This document shows positions 53,877 through 63,587 of a stretch of 64,000 nucleotides of DNA, piece by piece (within the stretch, counting starts at the first letter, position 1; each line of letters begins with the position of its first letter). A model generated the notes under the pieces. The model did not search any database. It was not told the DNA's origin and was given only the letters and a program-made list of their open reading frames with translations. A program made the position numbers and the translations under genes. Source of the DNA: Pandoraea oxalativorans (GTDB lineage: Bacteria; Pseudomonadota; Gammaproteobacteria; Burkholderiales; Burkholderiaceae); NCBI RefSeq assembly GCF_000972785.3, contig NZ_CP011253.3, positions 1,178,001 through 1,242,000 of the forward strand, written 5' to 3'.

Positions 53877-55373
53877 ATGAACACGCCTTCACCCTATACC
53901 TTTGTGATGTTCGGCGCTACCGGCGATTTGTCGCTGCGCAAAGTCCTTCCCGCGCTGTTCCGCGCGTTCCGCACCGGCCAGCTCGGTGCGGACGATGCGA
54001 AGGACGGAGGGGCGAGCGCTAACGACGCGGGCCGCATCCTCGCCGTCGCCCGAAAACCGATGGACGCCGCCGAGTACCACGCGTGGTGCGAGCAGCATGT
54101 GCGTGGACACATCAAGCCCGACGTGTGGGACGAGAGCGCCTGGCAGCGCTTTCTCGCCACCATCGACTACATGCCGCTCGATCTTGGCCGCGAAGACGAG
54201 TTCGGCGTACTGGCCGAGCGGCTGTCGAAGCGACCCGGCGTGCGCATTTTCTATCTGGCGACCGGGCCGTCGCTGTTCATCCCCATTTGCGAAGGGCTTC
54301 GCAGCGCGAAGCTCAACGAGAACAGCCGCATCGTGCTCGAAAAGCCGCTGGGTCACGATCTGGCGTCCTCGGAGGCGATCAACGACGCCGTCGGCGCGAT
54401 CTTCCGCGAAGACCAGATTTACCGCATCGACCATTACCTCGGAAAGGAGGCGGTGCAGAACCTGCTCGCCCTGCGCTTCGGTAATGCGATCTTCGAGCCG
54501 CTGTGGCGGCGCGAGCTGATCGACAACATCCAGATCACGATTGCCGAGGAAATCGGCGTCGAGGGACGTGGCGAGTTCTACGAGCAGACCGGCGCGCTGC
54601 GCGACATGGTGCAGAACCATTTGTTGCAACTGCTGGCCATCGTCGCCATGGAGCCGCCGCTGTCGATGGACGCCGATGCCGTGCGCGACGAAAAGCTGCG
54701 TGTGTTGCGCTCGCTGCGTCAGTTGGACGATGAGAGCGTGTCGCGCAATGTCGTGCGCGGGCAATACGGCGGCGGCGCGATCCGCAATTCGGCCGTGCCC
54801 GCGTACATCGAGGAGCCGGGGGTGCCGCCGGACAGCCAGACGGAAACGTTCGTCGCGCTCAAGGCCGACATCGACAACTGGCGCTGGGCCGGCGTGCCGT
54901 TCTTCCTGCGCACCGGCAAGCGGCTCGGTGAGCGTGTGGCGGAGATCGTCGTCAACTACCGCGCGACGCCGTATCCGCTGCTGGGCGAAGCGACCGCGCA
55001 ACCGGGCGTCAACCGTCTCGTCATTCGTCTGCAACCGAACGAATCGATTCGTCTGTACTGCCTCGCGAAGCAGCCGGGCGAGGGCATGAATCTGCAATCC
55101 GTCCACCTCGATCTGGCGTTCGACCAGTTCTTCAAGGGACACCGGATGGATGCGTACGAGCGTCTGTTGCTCGACGTCATCAACGGTCGTCTGGCGCTGT
55201 TCGTGCGACGCGACGAGCAGGAGCAGGCCTGGCGCTGGGTCGCACCGATTCAGGCGTACTGGTCGCGACAGCACAAGGGCCCGAAGCGTTACGCCGCAGG
55301 CACGTGGGGACCGCCCGCCGCCAGCGCGCTGCTCACGCAGTACGGATCGAGCTGGGTGGAAGAAGACAACTGA
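53877..55373 (+). CDS. zwf: Glucose-6-phosphate 1-dehydrogenase Zwf
   Basis: A 498-residue NADP-dependent dehydrogenase, first step from glucose-6-phosphate to 6-phosphogluconolactone. The start at 53877 (MNTPSPYTFVMFGATGDLSL) was chosen because in-frame codons from 53799 lie in the promoter. Marks are the Rossmann GATGDLSLRKVLPALF, substrate motif RIDHYLGKEAVQNLLALRF with the catalytic His, and GPKRYAAGTWGP. It is first in zwf-pgl-glk/hexR. Confidence 0.96.
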   Translation: MNTPSPYTFVMFGATGDLSLRKVLPALFRAFRTGQLGADDAKDGGASANDAGRILAVARKPMDAAEYHAWCEQHVRGHIKPDVWDESAWQRFLATIDYMPLDLGREDEFGVLAERLSKRPGVRIFYLATGPSLFIPICEGLRSAKLNENSRIVLEKPLGHDLASSEAINDAVGAIFREDQIYRIDHYLGKEAVQNLLALRFGNAIFEPLWRRELIDNIQITIAEEIGVEGRGEFYEQTGALRDMVQNHLLQLLAIVAMEPPLSMDADAVRDEKLRVLRSLRQLDDESVSRNVVRGQYGGGAIRNSAVPAYIEEPGVPPDSQTETFVALKADIDNWRWAGVPFFLRTGKRLGERVAEIVVNYRATPYPLLGEATAQPGVNRLVIRLQPNESIRLYCLAKQPGEGMNLQSVHLDLAFDQFFKGHRMDAYERLLLDVINGRLALFVRRDEQEQAWRWVAPIQAYWSRQHKGPKRYAAGTWGPPAASALLTQYGSSWVEEDN

Positions 55374-55384
55374 CGGTGGCGCGC

Positions 55385-56062
55385 ATGATCCATTGGCGAA
55401 CCTTTCCCACGCGAGAAGCGCAGGCACAAGCGCTGGCTAACGCCGTCGTGGCGGGTATCGACGAAGCACTGACGATTCGCAAGCGCGCGTTGCTGGCCGT
55501 CTCCGGCGGCACCAGCCCCCGGGCGTTTCTCGCGCAGCTCGCGCGCCTGCCCGTGGCGTGGCGCGACGTCGATATCACACTGGTGGACGATCGCTGGCTG
55601 CCGCCCGATCACGCCGACAGCAACGCGCGACTCGTGACCGAGACGCTGTTGCCAGGTGCGACCGGCGCGCGCTGGTTACCGCTTGTCGACACCGCGACGG
55701 CCACGGCATTGCACGTGCGCACGCTCAACGACACGTGGACGCACGGCGTGCCGCAAGTCTGCGTGCTGGGCATGGGCGAGGACGGGCACACCGCGTCGCT
55801 CTTCGCCGACGCCCCGCAATGGCCCTACGCCACCACCACCCACGACAAGTTCGTCTTCGTGCAGCCGCAGCACGCGCCGTATCAGCGCGTGTCGTGGTCG
55901 CTCGCCGCGCTCGCAGCCTGCGACCGGCTCATCCTGCAAATACAGGGCCCGGCCAAACGCGCCGTGCTCGAAGCCGCGCAGGCGAACGAACAGGACAACG
56001 CCATCTCCCGGCTGATCCACCGTGAAGGAGTCAAGCTCGATGTCTTCTGGAGTGAGGAATAA
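55385..56062 (+). CDS. pgl: 6-phosphogluconolactonase
   Basis: A 225-residue hydrolase of the NagB/SOL fold. The ATG at 55385 lies 11 bp past zwf; a GTG at 55376 is an alternative. Family motifs are [37 protein letters not shown] and [17 protein letters not shown]. It opens the lactone made by Zwf. Its last 23 bp overlap the start of the glucokinase/HexR gene, so translation is coupled. Confidence 0.93.
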   Translation: MIHWRTFPTREAQAQALANAVVAGIDEALTIRKRALLAVSGGTSPRAFLAQLARLPVAWRDVDITLVDDRWLPPDHADSNARLVTETLLPGATGARWLPLVDTATATALHVRTLNDTWTHGVPQVCVLGMGEDGHTASLFADAPQWPYATTTHDKFVFVQPQHAPYQRVSWSLAALAACDRLILQIQGPAKRAVLEAAQANEQDNAISRLIHREGVKLDVFWSEE

Positions 56063-57911
56063 CCCGCCCCACCTGAGCGGCCCGCGACTGCTGGCCGACA
56101 TCGGGGGCACCAATGCCCGCTTTGCGCTGGAGATCTCGCCGGGCGATCTCGTTGAAATCCGGGACTACGCTTGCGACGACTATGCGGGCGTGCCCGAGGT
56201 CATTCGCGCTTATCTCGACGAGGCGGATCACGCCGAGCCGGTGCAGCACGCTGCCATCGCCATCGCCAATCCCATCGAAGGCGATGAGATTCGGATGACG
56301 AATCGCGACTGGCACTTCTCCATCGAGGCGACGCGCCGTGCGCTGCGTTTCGAGACGCTGCTGGTCGTCAACGATTTCACCGCGCTGGCGATGGCGTTGC
56401 CGTATCTGACGGACGCACAGAAGCACAAGATCGGCGGCGGCGAACCGCGTCCGAACGGTGTGCTGGGGTTGCTCGGGCCTGGCACCGGCGTGGGCGTGTC
56501 GGGCCTCATTCCAGCGGGAGACCGATGGATCGCGCTGGGCAGCGAGGGCGGCCACACGACGTTTTCTCCGGCGGACGAGCGTGAGATCGACGTGCTGCGC
56601 TACGCGTGGAAGCACTTCCCGCACGTGTCGTTCGAGCGGCTGGTGGCGGGCCCCGGCATGGCGCTCGTCTATCAGGCGCTGGCAGCGCGGGCGGGACGTC
56701 GCGTGGAGCCGCTTGAAACACCTGCCATCGTCAGGCTCGCGCAATCGGGCGACGCGCTCGCACGCGAGACCGTCGATTGCTTCTGCGCGATGCTGGGCAC
56801 GCTCGCGGGCAACGTGGCGGTATCGCTCGGCGCGGTCGGTGGTGTCTATCTCGGCGGCGGGGTGATTCCGAAGCTCGGCAAGCTGTTCGAGGATTCGCCG
56901 TTTCGTCGGCGCTTCGAGGCGAAGGGACGTTTCGAAGCGTATCTGAAGAGGATCCCGACTTACCTCATCACGGCCGATCATCCGGCGTTTCTGGGGACAT
57001 CGGCGATTCTTGCCGAGCAACTGGGCACGCACGCGGCCGGGGCGGGAGCGCTCATCGACCGTCTGCATCGTCTGCGTGACCGGCTGAGTCCCGCCGAGCA
57101 GCGCGTCGCGGAACTCACGCTCAAACAACCGCGCGCGCTGCTGGCCGAGCCGGTGGCGGAGATCGCGCGTCTGGCGCGCGTGAGTCAGCCGACGGTGATC
57201 CGCTTCTGCCGCAAGCTCGGCTGTCAGGGACTGTCGGATTTCAAGCTCAAGCTCGCGAGCGCGCTGACGGGCACGTTGCCGGTGCGTCACGGGCAGGTGC
57301 ACGTGGGCGACACGGCCGCCGAGTTCAGCGCCAAGGTGCTCGACAACACCGTGTCGTCGATTCTTCAAATGCGCGAGCATCTCGACGCCCGCACCGTCGA
57401 GGCGGCCGTGACGCTGCTCGACGGCGCGCGCCGCATCGAGTTCTACGGTCTGGGCAATTCCGGTGTGATCGCGCAGGACGCGCACTACAAGTTCTTCCGT
57501 TTCGGCAAGCCAACTATCGCGTACGGGGATCCGTACCTGTTGCAGGCATCGGCCGGGTTGTTGGGGGAGGGCGACGTGGTCGTCGCGATTTCCGCATCGG
57601 GACGCTCGACCGACCTGAACCGCGCTGTCGATATCGCACTCACGCGCGGTGCCAGGGTGATCGCGCTCACTGCACGCAATTCGCCGCTCGCCCGCAAGGC
57701 GACGCTGGTGTTGCCCAACGATCATGTGGAGACGATGGGCGCACACGTCACGATGATTGCGCGGATTCTGCATCTCGCGGCGATCGACGTGCTGGCCGTG
57801 GGTGTGGCGATTCGGCGGGCCGGTCCGGGAGGCGAAACGGCAGGCGAGGGTGCGCTCGACTGGTTGGGACACGGTAGCGGACAGGGCGACGGAACACCGG
57901 CTGCCGCCTGA
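56040..57911 (+). CDS. glk: Bifunctional glucokinase / HexR (RpiR-family) regulator
   Basis: A 623-residue fusion. The start ATG 56040 has AAGGAG nine bases upstream and lies inside pgl. Residues about 15-335 are glucokinase ([52 protein letters not shown]). Residues about 338-415 are the RpiR HTH ([20 protein letters not shown]). Residues about 463-600 are a SIS sugar-phosphate sensor ([37 protein letters not shown]). This joins the first kinase of the pathway to its own repressor. The fusion is known from Burkholderiales. Probable targets are the HexR boxes at 53779-53827. Confidence 0.95.
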   Translation: MSSGVRNNPPHLSGPRLLADIGGTNARFALEISPGDLVEIRDYACDDYAGVPEVIRAYLDEADHAEPVQHAAIAIANPIEGDEIRMTNRDWHFSIEATRRALRFETLLVVNDFTALAMALPYLTDAQKHKIGGGEPRPNGVLGLLGPGTGVGVSGLIPAGDRWIALGSEGGHTTFSPADEREIDVLRYAWKHFPHVSFERLVAGPGMALVYQALAARAGRRVEPLETPAIVRLAQSGDALARETVDCFCAMLGTLAGNVAVSLGAVGGVYLGGGVIPKLGKLFEDSPFRRRFEAKGRFEAYLKRIPTYLITADHPAFLGTSAILAEQLGTHAAGAGALIDRLHRLRDRLSPAEQRVAELTLKQPRALLAEPVAEIARLARVSQPTVIRFCRKLGCQGLSDFKLKLASALTGTLPVRHGQVHVGDTAAEFSAKVLDNTVSSILQMREHLDARTVEAAVTLLDGARRIEFYGLGNSGVIAQDAHYKFFRFGKPTIAYGDPYLLQASAGLLGEGDVVVAISASGRSTDLNRAVDIALTRGARVIALTARNSPLARKATLVLPNDHVETMGAHVTMIARILHLAAIDVLAVGVAIRRAGPGGETAGEGALDWLGHGSGQGDGTPAAA

Positions 57912-57987
57912 CGCACGCCGGGCGGGGAGGATCGGGGCAGGGACACCGGGGATGTGGGGATGCGCCGGACGCCGAAGTGTCGTCGGC

Positions 57988-58016
57988 TTGATATCCCTAA
58001 ACATGTTTAGCATAAT
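57988..58016 (+). promoter_or_regulatory. MarR-gene promoter with palindromic operator in the spacer
   Basis: TTGATA (57988-57993), a 17-bp spacer and CATAAT (58011-58016) form a promoter. The perfect 14-bp palindrome CTAAACATGTTTAG (57997-58010) fills the spacer, ideal for autorepression. Predicted +1 is about 58023, one base before the ATG at 58024, implying a leaderless mRNA. Confidence 0.75.
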
Positions 58017-58023
58017 GCGGCAT

Positions 58024-58611
58024 ATGAAAGTGACCGATTCCGCCCAACGTTTCGGCTTTCTCGTCGCAGACATCCAACGTCTCTTCGGGCGCCGCTTCGA
58101 GCAGTTTGCACAGCGCACGCTGCCGATGACGCGCGCGCAATGCCGCTTGCTCGCTTATCTTTCCGTCAATCGCGGCGTGAGCCCGACGGTGCTCGCCGAC
58201 ATTCTGGAAACGCCGGTACAGACGCTCGCCCGCACGCTGGAGCGCATGGAGGAGGAGGGTTGGGTGCGACGCCGCCCCGATGCGCGCGATCCTCGCATCG
58301 AACGCCTGTTCGTCACGCGGGCGGCCGTTGCGCAATTGCAGGTCGCGCGCCGCCTTTCCGACGAAGTGCGCGATGAAGCGCTGCACGGCCTGACCGCGTT
58401 CGAAGCGGTGCAGCTCACGCAGTTGCTGCAAAAAGTGCGTCGAAATCTCACGCACGTCGTCCCCACGCCGCTCGATACCGTCGTGCCCGCCGTGCTGCGC
58501 CGCGCGCAGGCGGAAAATGCGGCGAACGCCAGCGCGCGTGCGTCTGCCGTCGACGTGCTCGACGAGGCTGGCGACGACCTGTCGGAATACACCGACTTGC
58601 GGCCTCAGTAG
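58024..58611 (+). CDS. MarR-family transcriptional regulator
   Basis: A 195-residue regulator with one winged-helix domain (VNRGVSPTVLADILETPVQT, LARTLERMEEEGWVRRRPDA, RDPRIERLFVTRAAV). ATG 58024 is preferred to ATG 58003 and 58015, because both lie in the operator or -10 box. The C-terminal 50 residues are a polar Ala/Asp-rich extension. It is not adjacent to an obvious target, so it may act at a distance as well as on itself. The ligand is unknown. Confidence 0.9.
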   Translation: MKVTDSAQRFGFLVADIQRLFGRRFEQFAQRTLPMTRAQCRLLAYLSVNRGVSPTVLADILETPVQTLARTLERMEEEGWVRRRPDARDPRIERLFVTRAAVAQLQVARRLSDEVRDEALHGLTAFEAVQLTQLLQKVRRNLTHVVPTPLDTVVPAVLRRAQAENAANASARASAVDVLDEAGDDLSEYTDLRPQ

Positions 58612-58656
58612 CACACGCCTAGGATGGGAAGTCTCCAAACCCATCCGGAGGCTGAC

Positions 58657-58866
58657 ATGACGAATCATGTGTACAAGCAAATCGAGCTGACCGGCTCGTC
58701 GACCCAGTCCATCGAGGACGCGGTCAAATGCGCCATCGAACGCGCGAGCAAGACGCTGCGCAATCTGAACTGGTTCGAGATCACCGAAACACGCGGCCAT
58801 ATCGAAGACGGCAAGGTCGCGCACTGGCAGGTCACGCTCAAGGTCGGCGTGCGGCTCGAAGACTGA
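58657..58866 (+). CDS. Dodecin-family flavin-binding protein
   Basis: A 69-residue protein. GGAGG lies five bases before ATG 58657. The family pattern is clear: [40 protein letters not shown] (Trp stacks on the flavin), and the last strand [14 protein letters not shown]. Dodecins assemble as hollow dodecamers storing riboflavin, FMN or FAD. It is a single gene 45 bp after the MarR gene and may share its transcript. Confidence 0.93.
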   Translation: MTNHVYKQIELTGSSTQSIEDAVKCAIERASKTLRNLNWFEITETRGHIEDGKVAHWQVTLKVGVRLED

Positions 58867-59127
58867 GCGCACGCACCCGGCACCAGCCGGCACTATCCGG
58901 CAGCATCCGCAAGAACACGCTCGGCCGGGGACGAACCTCCCCGGCCGACGTCGCGCCAAATCGCCTTCGCATCCCTGCGCATCTCCTCCTGAATCCCGAG
59001 AAAACCCGGCCGTCCGCCCCTTCTGCCGAACGAAAATCGACCTGCTTCACTGTCCCGCAGATGTCTTACAGTCGTGTCACAATAGGCGCATATTCGAGAT
59101 CACGAAGAAGACAGAAGAGGTTTGCGC

Positions 59128-60627
59128 ATGTCCGAACAAGAACCGGTCCATGCCACCCGATCGATCGCAGATCCGGTGGAAGCCGTCGCCTATCTGAAGA
59201 CGATTTACGACGCCAATACGGCCTATCTGCGCGCGGCATTCGAGCGCTTCTCGAAGCAGAAGGATCAGGCGCGCCGCGTGAGCGCCCATTACCCGTTCGT
59301 TCGCATCACCACGGAAGACATCACCCAGCTCGACAAGCGCCTGTCCTACGGTTTTGTTTCGGGCCCGGGCAGCTACCAGACCACCGTCACGCGTCCCGAT
59401 CTGTTCGAAAACTACTACATCGAGCAATTGCGTCGACTCGCGCATAACCACGGCGCAGCATTCGAGGTCGGCGTCTCGGACGAGCCGATTCCCGTGCACT
59501 TCGCCTATCAGGACGGCGTGTACCTCGAAGGCGATCTCGATCAGACGCACCTGCGCGCCATGCGCACGGTGTTCGACGTGCCCGATCTTGCGAAGATGGA
59601 CGACAGCATCGTCAACGGCACGCGCGATCCGCTGCCAGGCGAGATTCTGCCGCTGGCGCTGTTTACTGCGCCGCGCGTCGATTATTCGCTGCACCGCTTG
59701 CGTCATTACACGGCAACGACGCCCGAGAACTTCCAGAATTACGTGCTGTTCACCAACTACCAGTTCTATATCGACGAGTTCGTCGAGCTCGGACGCGAGT
59801 TGATGAGCGCGACGGATGACCCGGCGCTGCGCGAGTATCGCAGTCAATACACGGCGTTCGTCGAACCGGGCAACGTGACGCACTGGAACCAGAACATCGA
59901 GGTGCGTAGCGAGGAGGGCACGTCGCCCCCGCGTCTGCCGCAGATGCCCGCGTACCACCTCGTGCGTCCGGACAACACCGGCATCACGATGGTGAACATT
60001 GGTGTCGGGCCGTCGAACGCCAAGACCATCACCGACCACATTGCCGTGTTGCGGCCGCACGCGTGGATCATGCTGGGACACTGCGCCGGACTGCGCAATT
60101 CGCAACGTCTGGGCGACTACTGCCTCGCGCACGGTTACGTGCGGGAAGACCACGTGCTCGACGACGACCTGCCGCTATGGGTGCCGGTACCGCCACTGGC
60201 CGAAGTGCAGGTGGCGCTGGAGCGCGCGGTGGCGGACGTCACGCAACTGGACGACTTCGAGCTCAAGCGTGTGATGCGCACGGGCACGGTGGTGACGGTC
60301 GATAACCGGAACTGGGAGTTGCGCGATCACCGCGAACCGGTGCAGCGCATGAGCCAGAGCCGCGCGATTGCGCTCGATATGGAGAGTGCGACGATTGCGG
60401 CCAATGGCTTCCGTTTCCGCGTGCCGTACGGCACGTTGCTGTGCGTGAGCGACAAGCCGCTGCATGGCGAACTGAAGTTGCCGGGCATGGCGGACCGCTT
60501 CTATCGCGAGCGTGTCGACCAGCATCTGAAGATCGGCGTGAAGGCCATGGAGTTGTTGCGCGATAACGGTCTGGACCGTCTGCACAGTCGCAAGCTGCGC
60601 AGTTTCAACGAAGTCGCGTTCCAGTAA
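59128..60627 (+). CDS. amn: AMP nucleosidase
   Basis: A 499-residue enzyme hydrolysing AMP to adenine and ribose-5-phosphate. ATG 59128 has AGAGG seven bases upstream. The N-terminal regulatory domain is about 1-180. The C-terminal nucleoside-phosphorylase fold holds MVNIGVGPSNAKTITDHIAV, WIMLGHCAGLRNSQRLGDYC, LAHGYVREDHVLDDDLP and LDMESATIAANGFRFRVPYG (the Glu/Asp purine pocket). Length is close to E. coli Amn (484). A strong terminator follows. Confidence 0.95.
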   Translation: MSEQEPVHATRSIADPVEAVAYLKTIYDANTAYLRAAFERFSKQKDQARRVSAHYPFVRITTEDITQLDKRLSYGFVSGPGSYQTTVTRPDLFENYYIEQLRRLAHNHGAAFEVGVSDEPIPVHFAYQDGVYLEGDLDQTHLRAMRTVFDVPDLAKMDDSIVNGTRDPLPGEILPLALFTAPRVDYSLHRLRHYTATTPENFQNYVLFTNYQFYIDEFVELGRELMSATDDPALREYRSQYTAFVEPGNVTHWNQNIEVRSEEGTSPPRLPQMPAYHLVRPDNTGITMVNIGVGPSNAKTITDHIAVLRPHAWIMLGHCAGLRNSQRLGDYCLAHGYVREDHVLDDDLPLWVPVPPLAEVQVALERAVADVTQLDDFELKRVMRTGTVVTVDNRNWELRDHREPVQRMSQSRAIALDMESATIAANGFRFRVPYGTLLCVSDKPLHGELKLPGMADRFYRERVDQHLKIGVKAMELLRDNGLDRLHSRKLRSFNEVAFQ

Positions 60628-60750
60628 CGCGACTCGCAGCGGCGATGTTTTGTCGATCGAAACTTGCCGCTGCCTCCCGCCTGCCCCGTCCCACGGGGCG
60701 TTGCGGTCCATGCGTGCATGTGGCCGTCTCCAGTAGCACAATCCCTGCAC

Positions 60751-60781
60751 ACACCGGCCGCGCGCTGCGCGCCGGTGTTTT
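60751..60781 (+). terminator. Rho-independent terminator of amn
   Basis: ACACCGGC (60751-60758) pairs with GCCGGTGT (60771-60778), with an inner GCGC/GCGC, followed by TTTTCGTTT. Confidence 0.85.
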
Positions 60782-60805
60782 CGTTTCTCGTCATCAAGGA
60801 TCATC

Positions 60806-62182
60806 GTGGAGATAGTCAACCACGTCGTGCCTTGGGCAGCGCACGACACTCGCCTTCTGCTGTCCTGTCTCGTCGGCCTCGTGGCCATCATCGTTTTTAT
60901 CAGTGCACTCAAGCTATCCCCGTTCCTGTCGATTCTCATCGGCACATTCATCGCCGGGCTGGGCGCCGGGTTGCCGCTCGAAGCAGTGGCCAGTTCCTTC
61001 AGCAAGGGCGCAGGCAGTCTGCTCGGTGATGCGGGCATGATCATCGCGCTCGGCGCTATGCTTGGGGCGTTGATGGCCGACACCGGCGCAGCCGACCGGA
61101 TCGTCACGGTACTGCTGAAGTTTGCGAAAGGCGCGGCGTTGCCGTGGATGATGGCGCTCGTGGCCATGATCATCGGCCTGCCGCTGTTCTTTGAAGTCGG
61201 TCTGGTCATGATGGTGCCGATCATCTTCGTGATGGCGCGTCGCGCGAACACGCCGATTCTGCGCGTGGCGATTCCCGCGCTTGCCGGCATGACGACGCTG
61301 CACGCGCTCGTGCCGCCGCATCCGGGACCGCTGATCGCTGTGTCCGCGCTGCACGCGGATCTGGGCATGACGATGGGGCTCGGGCTGATCATCGCCATCC
61401 CGGCGGTGATTCTCGCGGGGCCGCTGTATGGCATGTGGCTTGCGCCGCGTTTGCAGGTGCAGGCGCCGCAGCAAATGGGCGAGCTATTCACCAAGCGTGA
61501 CGACGACGCGTCGCAGCCACCGTGTGCGGCGGCGCTGCTGGTGATTTTGCTGCCGGTCGTGCTGATGCTGGGGCGCACGCTTGCGAAGGTGGCGCTGACG
61601 CCGGAGACGCCGCTATTCGACGCGCTCAACTTCCTGGGCGAGCCGATCATTGCGCTGGCGCTGACGGTCATCGTGGCCATCGTCGTGCTGGGCTGGGGAC
61701 GCGGTCTGCCGCGCGCCCGCGTGGGCGAGACGCTGCGTCGTGCGCTGCCGCCGATTGCCGGGCTGCTGCTCACCATCGGTGCGGGCGGCGGGCTGAAGCA
61801 GGCGCTGGTGACGGCGGGCATTGCCACGACCATCGGCAAGGTGGCGGTGGGCACGCATATGCCGCTGATTCTGCTGGCGTGGTTGATCGCCGTGGCGCTG
61901 CGTCAGGCGACGGGGTCGGCAACGGTTGCCACGACGACGACGGCCGGTATCGTCGCGCCGCTCGTGACGCATCTGCCGCCAGTGCAGGGCTCGCTCATTG
62001 CGCTTGCGATCGGTGCGGGGTCGGTGTTCTTTTGCCACGTCAACGACGCGGGCTTCTGGATGGTGCGCGAGTATTTCGGCCTCAAGCTCAAGGAGACGCT
62101 GTGGGTGTGGTCGGTGTTACAGACCATCGTGTCTCTGGTCGGGCTGGCAATGACGTTGCTGCTCTGGCAGTTCCTTGCGTGA
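60806..62182 (+). CDS. GntP-family gluconate:H+ symporter
   Basis: A 458-residue permease with about 12-14 helices. The start is GTG 60806 with AAGGA seven bases upstream. Family signatures are LSILIGTFIAGLGAGLPLEA, GLPLFFEVGLVMMVPIIFVM, HALVPPHPGPLIAVSALHAD and the C-terminal ATGSATVATTTTAGIVAPLV with HVNDAGFWMVREYF. GntP members import gluconate or other sugar acids. Given the nearby Entner-Doudoroff genes gluconate is likely, though no gluconate kinase gene is adjacent. Confidence 0.93.
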   Translation: MEIVNHVVPWAAHDTRLLLSCLVGLVAIIVFISALKLSPFLSILIGTFIAGLGAGLPLEAVASSFSKGAGSLLGDAGMIIALGAMLGALMADTGAADRIVTVLLKFAKGAALPWMMALVAMIIGLPLFFEVGLVMMVPIIFVMARRANTPILRVAIPALAGMTTLHALVPPHPGPLIAVSALHADLGMTMGLGLIIAIPAVILAGPLYGMWLAPRLQVQAPQQMGELFTKRDDDASQPPCAAALLVILLPVVLMLGRTLAKVALTPETPLFDALNFLGEPIIALALTVIVAIVVLGWGRGLPRARVGETLRRALPPIAGLLLTIGAGGGLKQALVTAGIATTIGKVAVGTHMPLILLAWLIAVALRQATGSATVATTTTAGIVAPLVTHLPPVQGSLIALAIGAGSVFFCHVNDAGFWMVREYFGLKLKETLWVWSVLQTIVSLVGLAMTLLLWQFLA

Positions 62183-62218
62183 AAGCTCTGAACCTCATAT
62201 AACTTGCGAAGTTGCTTG

Positions 62219-62239
62219 CCCGCCGTCGATGACGGCGGG
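62219..62239 (+). terminator. Hairpin after the gluconate permease gene
   Basis: CCCGCCGTC (62219-62227) pairs perfectly with GACGGCGGG (62231-62239) around GAT, 37 bp past the stop. There is no T-run, so it may be a weak or Rho-assisted terminator. It also marks the left edge of the cassette with different composition. Confidence 0.6.
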
Positions 62240-62357
62240 ACGCTTGCCTTGGGTATGAGGTGCGTCGCAGGGTCGAGCTGCCGATACCTTTCACGTGACG
62301 TAGCAAGGTACAATCTCGGCCATTCCGTTCGTCCTCCTTTTCTCATTGGAGCATGCA

Positions 62358-63566
62358 TTGGCAAAGGCGAAATCCCCTCGTTTGCAACTCAGCCAATTCG
62401 GCCCTATTCAGTCGGCAGACGTCTCCTTTGGCGATTTGACCGTCATCGTCGGTCCTCAGGCGACCGGCAAGAGTATTTTTCTCCAGACGCTCAAGCTGCT
62501 GATCGATCGCGATCAGATTCACGACATGTTCAAGCATCACAGCATGTCGTTTGATGGCGATGAGGACGCCTTTCTCGACGCTTTCTATGGTCGTGGGATC
62601 GCGGGTGGCTGGTCCGAACGATCCGCCATTTCGTTCGATGGGAAGGCTTGGAATCTGAGAGATTTGGCGCGTCCGAGCAAAGGTAAGACCCGCTATGAGC
62701 GCTTGTTCTACATTCCGGCCCAACGCGTGATGAGCCTGCCGAACGGCGTATCGCAGAACTTCGGTACCTTCAATTTCGGCGATCCGTATGTGCTTCGATC
62801 CTTCAGTGACGCTGTGCACGATCTGATCCAGAACGACTTCGCGACAATGCGCGAGTTGTTCCCTGCGCCGAACCGCTTGAACGAATCGCTTCGCGAGCCC
62901 ATCGCGGAGCAGTTGTTTGGCAGAACGAGCCTCGTTGTCGACAACAGTGAGTTCACCAAGCGCCTGGCACTTCAGGTGCCGGGGCAGGAGAAGCCGCTTG
63001 GGTTTCTTTCATGGTCGGCGGGGCAACGAGAATTCACGCCGATGTTGATGGGCTTGTATTGGCTGTGTACGTCCAAGACTAAACGAAAGTCGGGCAAGAC
63101 GGTGACGCAGACGATCGATTGGGTCGTCATCGAAGAGCCGGAGATGGGGCTGCACCCGAAGGGCATTCAAGCCGTACTGTTGCTGGTACTGGAGCTGCTG
63201 CGTCGCAACTATCGGGTCGTTCTGTCGACCCACACACCGGTTGTTCTGGAAATGGTGTGGGCGCTGCAAGAGCTCAAGAAAAATCAGGCAAGCGAAGCAA
63301 GCGTTCGAAAGCTGTTTGACTTGAGGTCTGTTCCGTACACGAAGGAACTTGCGACCAGTACTCTGGAAAAGGACTTCAAGGTCTACTACTTCGACCGGAA
63401 TTCGTCTGCGCGCGATATTTCGAATCTGGACCCGATGGCGGATGCCATCGAGGAGTCGGAGTGGGGCGGTGTGGTGGGTTTTGCGTCGAAGGCAAATGCG
63501 GCGGTTACAAATGCGGTTCACGCTGCACCCACCAAACAGACTCGCAAGAAGCGCGAGAATCAATGA
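62358..63566 (+). CDS. AAA/ABC-type ATPase (AAA15/OLD-like), candidate defence component
   Basis: A 402-residue ATPase. The TTG at 62358 has GGAG six bases upstream; another TTG at 62346 would add four residues. Walker A is GPQATGKS (residues 32-39). An ABC-type signature lies in LSWSAGQREFTP. Walker B is WVVIEEPEMGLHP. The switch His is in VVLSTHTPVVLEMV. No TOPRIM or other nuclease domain is seen, so it is not a full OLD nuclease or GajA. The stretch from 62358 on is clearly less GC-rich than the preceding genes. The downstream gene follows after 21 bp. Such ATPase-plus-effector pairs are typical of anti-phage systems; the function here is inference. Confidence 0.85.
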   Translation: MAKAKSPRLQLSQFGPIQSADVSFGDLTVIVGPQATGKSIFLQTLKLLIDRDQIHDMFKHHSMSFDGDEDAFLDAFYGRGIAGGWSERSAISFDGKAWNLRDLARPSKGKTRYERLFYIPAQRVMSLPNGVSQNFGTFNFGDPYVLRSFSDAVHDLIQNDFATMRELFPAPNRLNESLREPIAEQLFGRTSLVVDNSEFTKRLALQVPGQEKPLGFLSWSAGQREFTPMLMGLYWLCTSKTKRKSGKTVTQTIDWVVIEEPEMGLHPKGIQAVLLLVLELLRRNYRVVLSTHTPVVLEMVWALQELKKNQASEASVRKLFDLRSVPYTKELATSTLEKDFKVYYFDRNSSARDISNLDPMADAIEESEWGGVVGFASKANAAVTNAVHAAPTKQTRKKRENQ

Positions 63567-63587
63567 CACGCGACGCCGACTGATTCG

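Noticed and set aside
62358..63566. Gabija GajA / OLD nuclease
   Set aside because: The protein ends about 130 residues after Walker B without a TOPRIM domain, so it is only the ATPase half.
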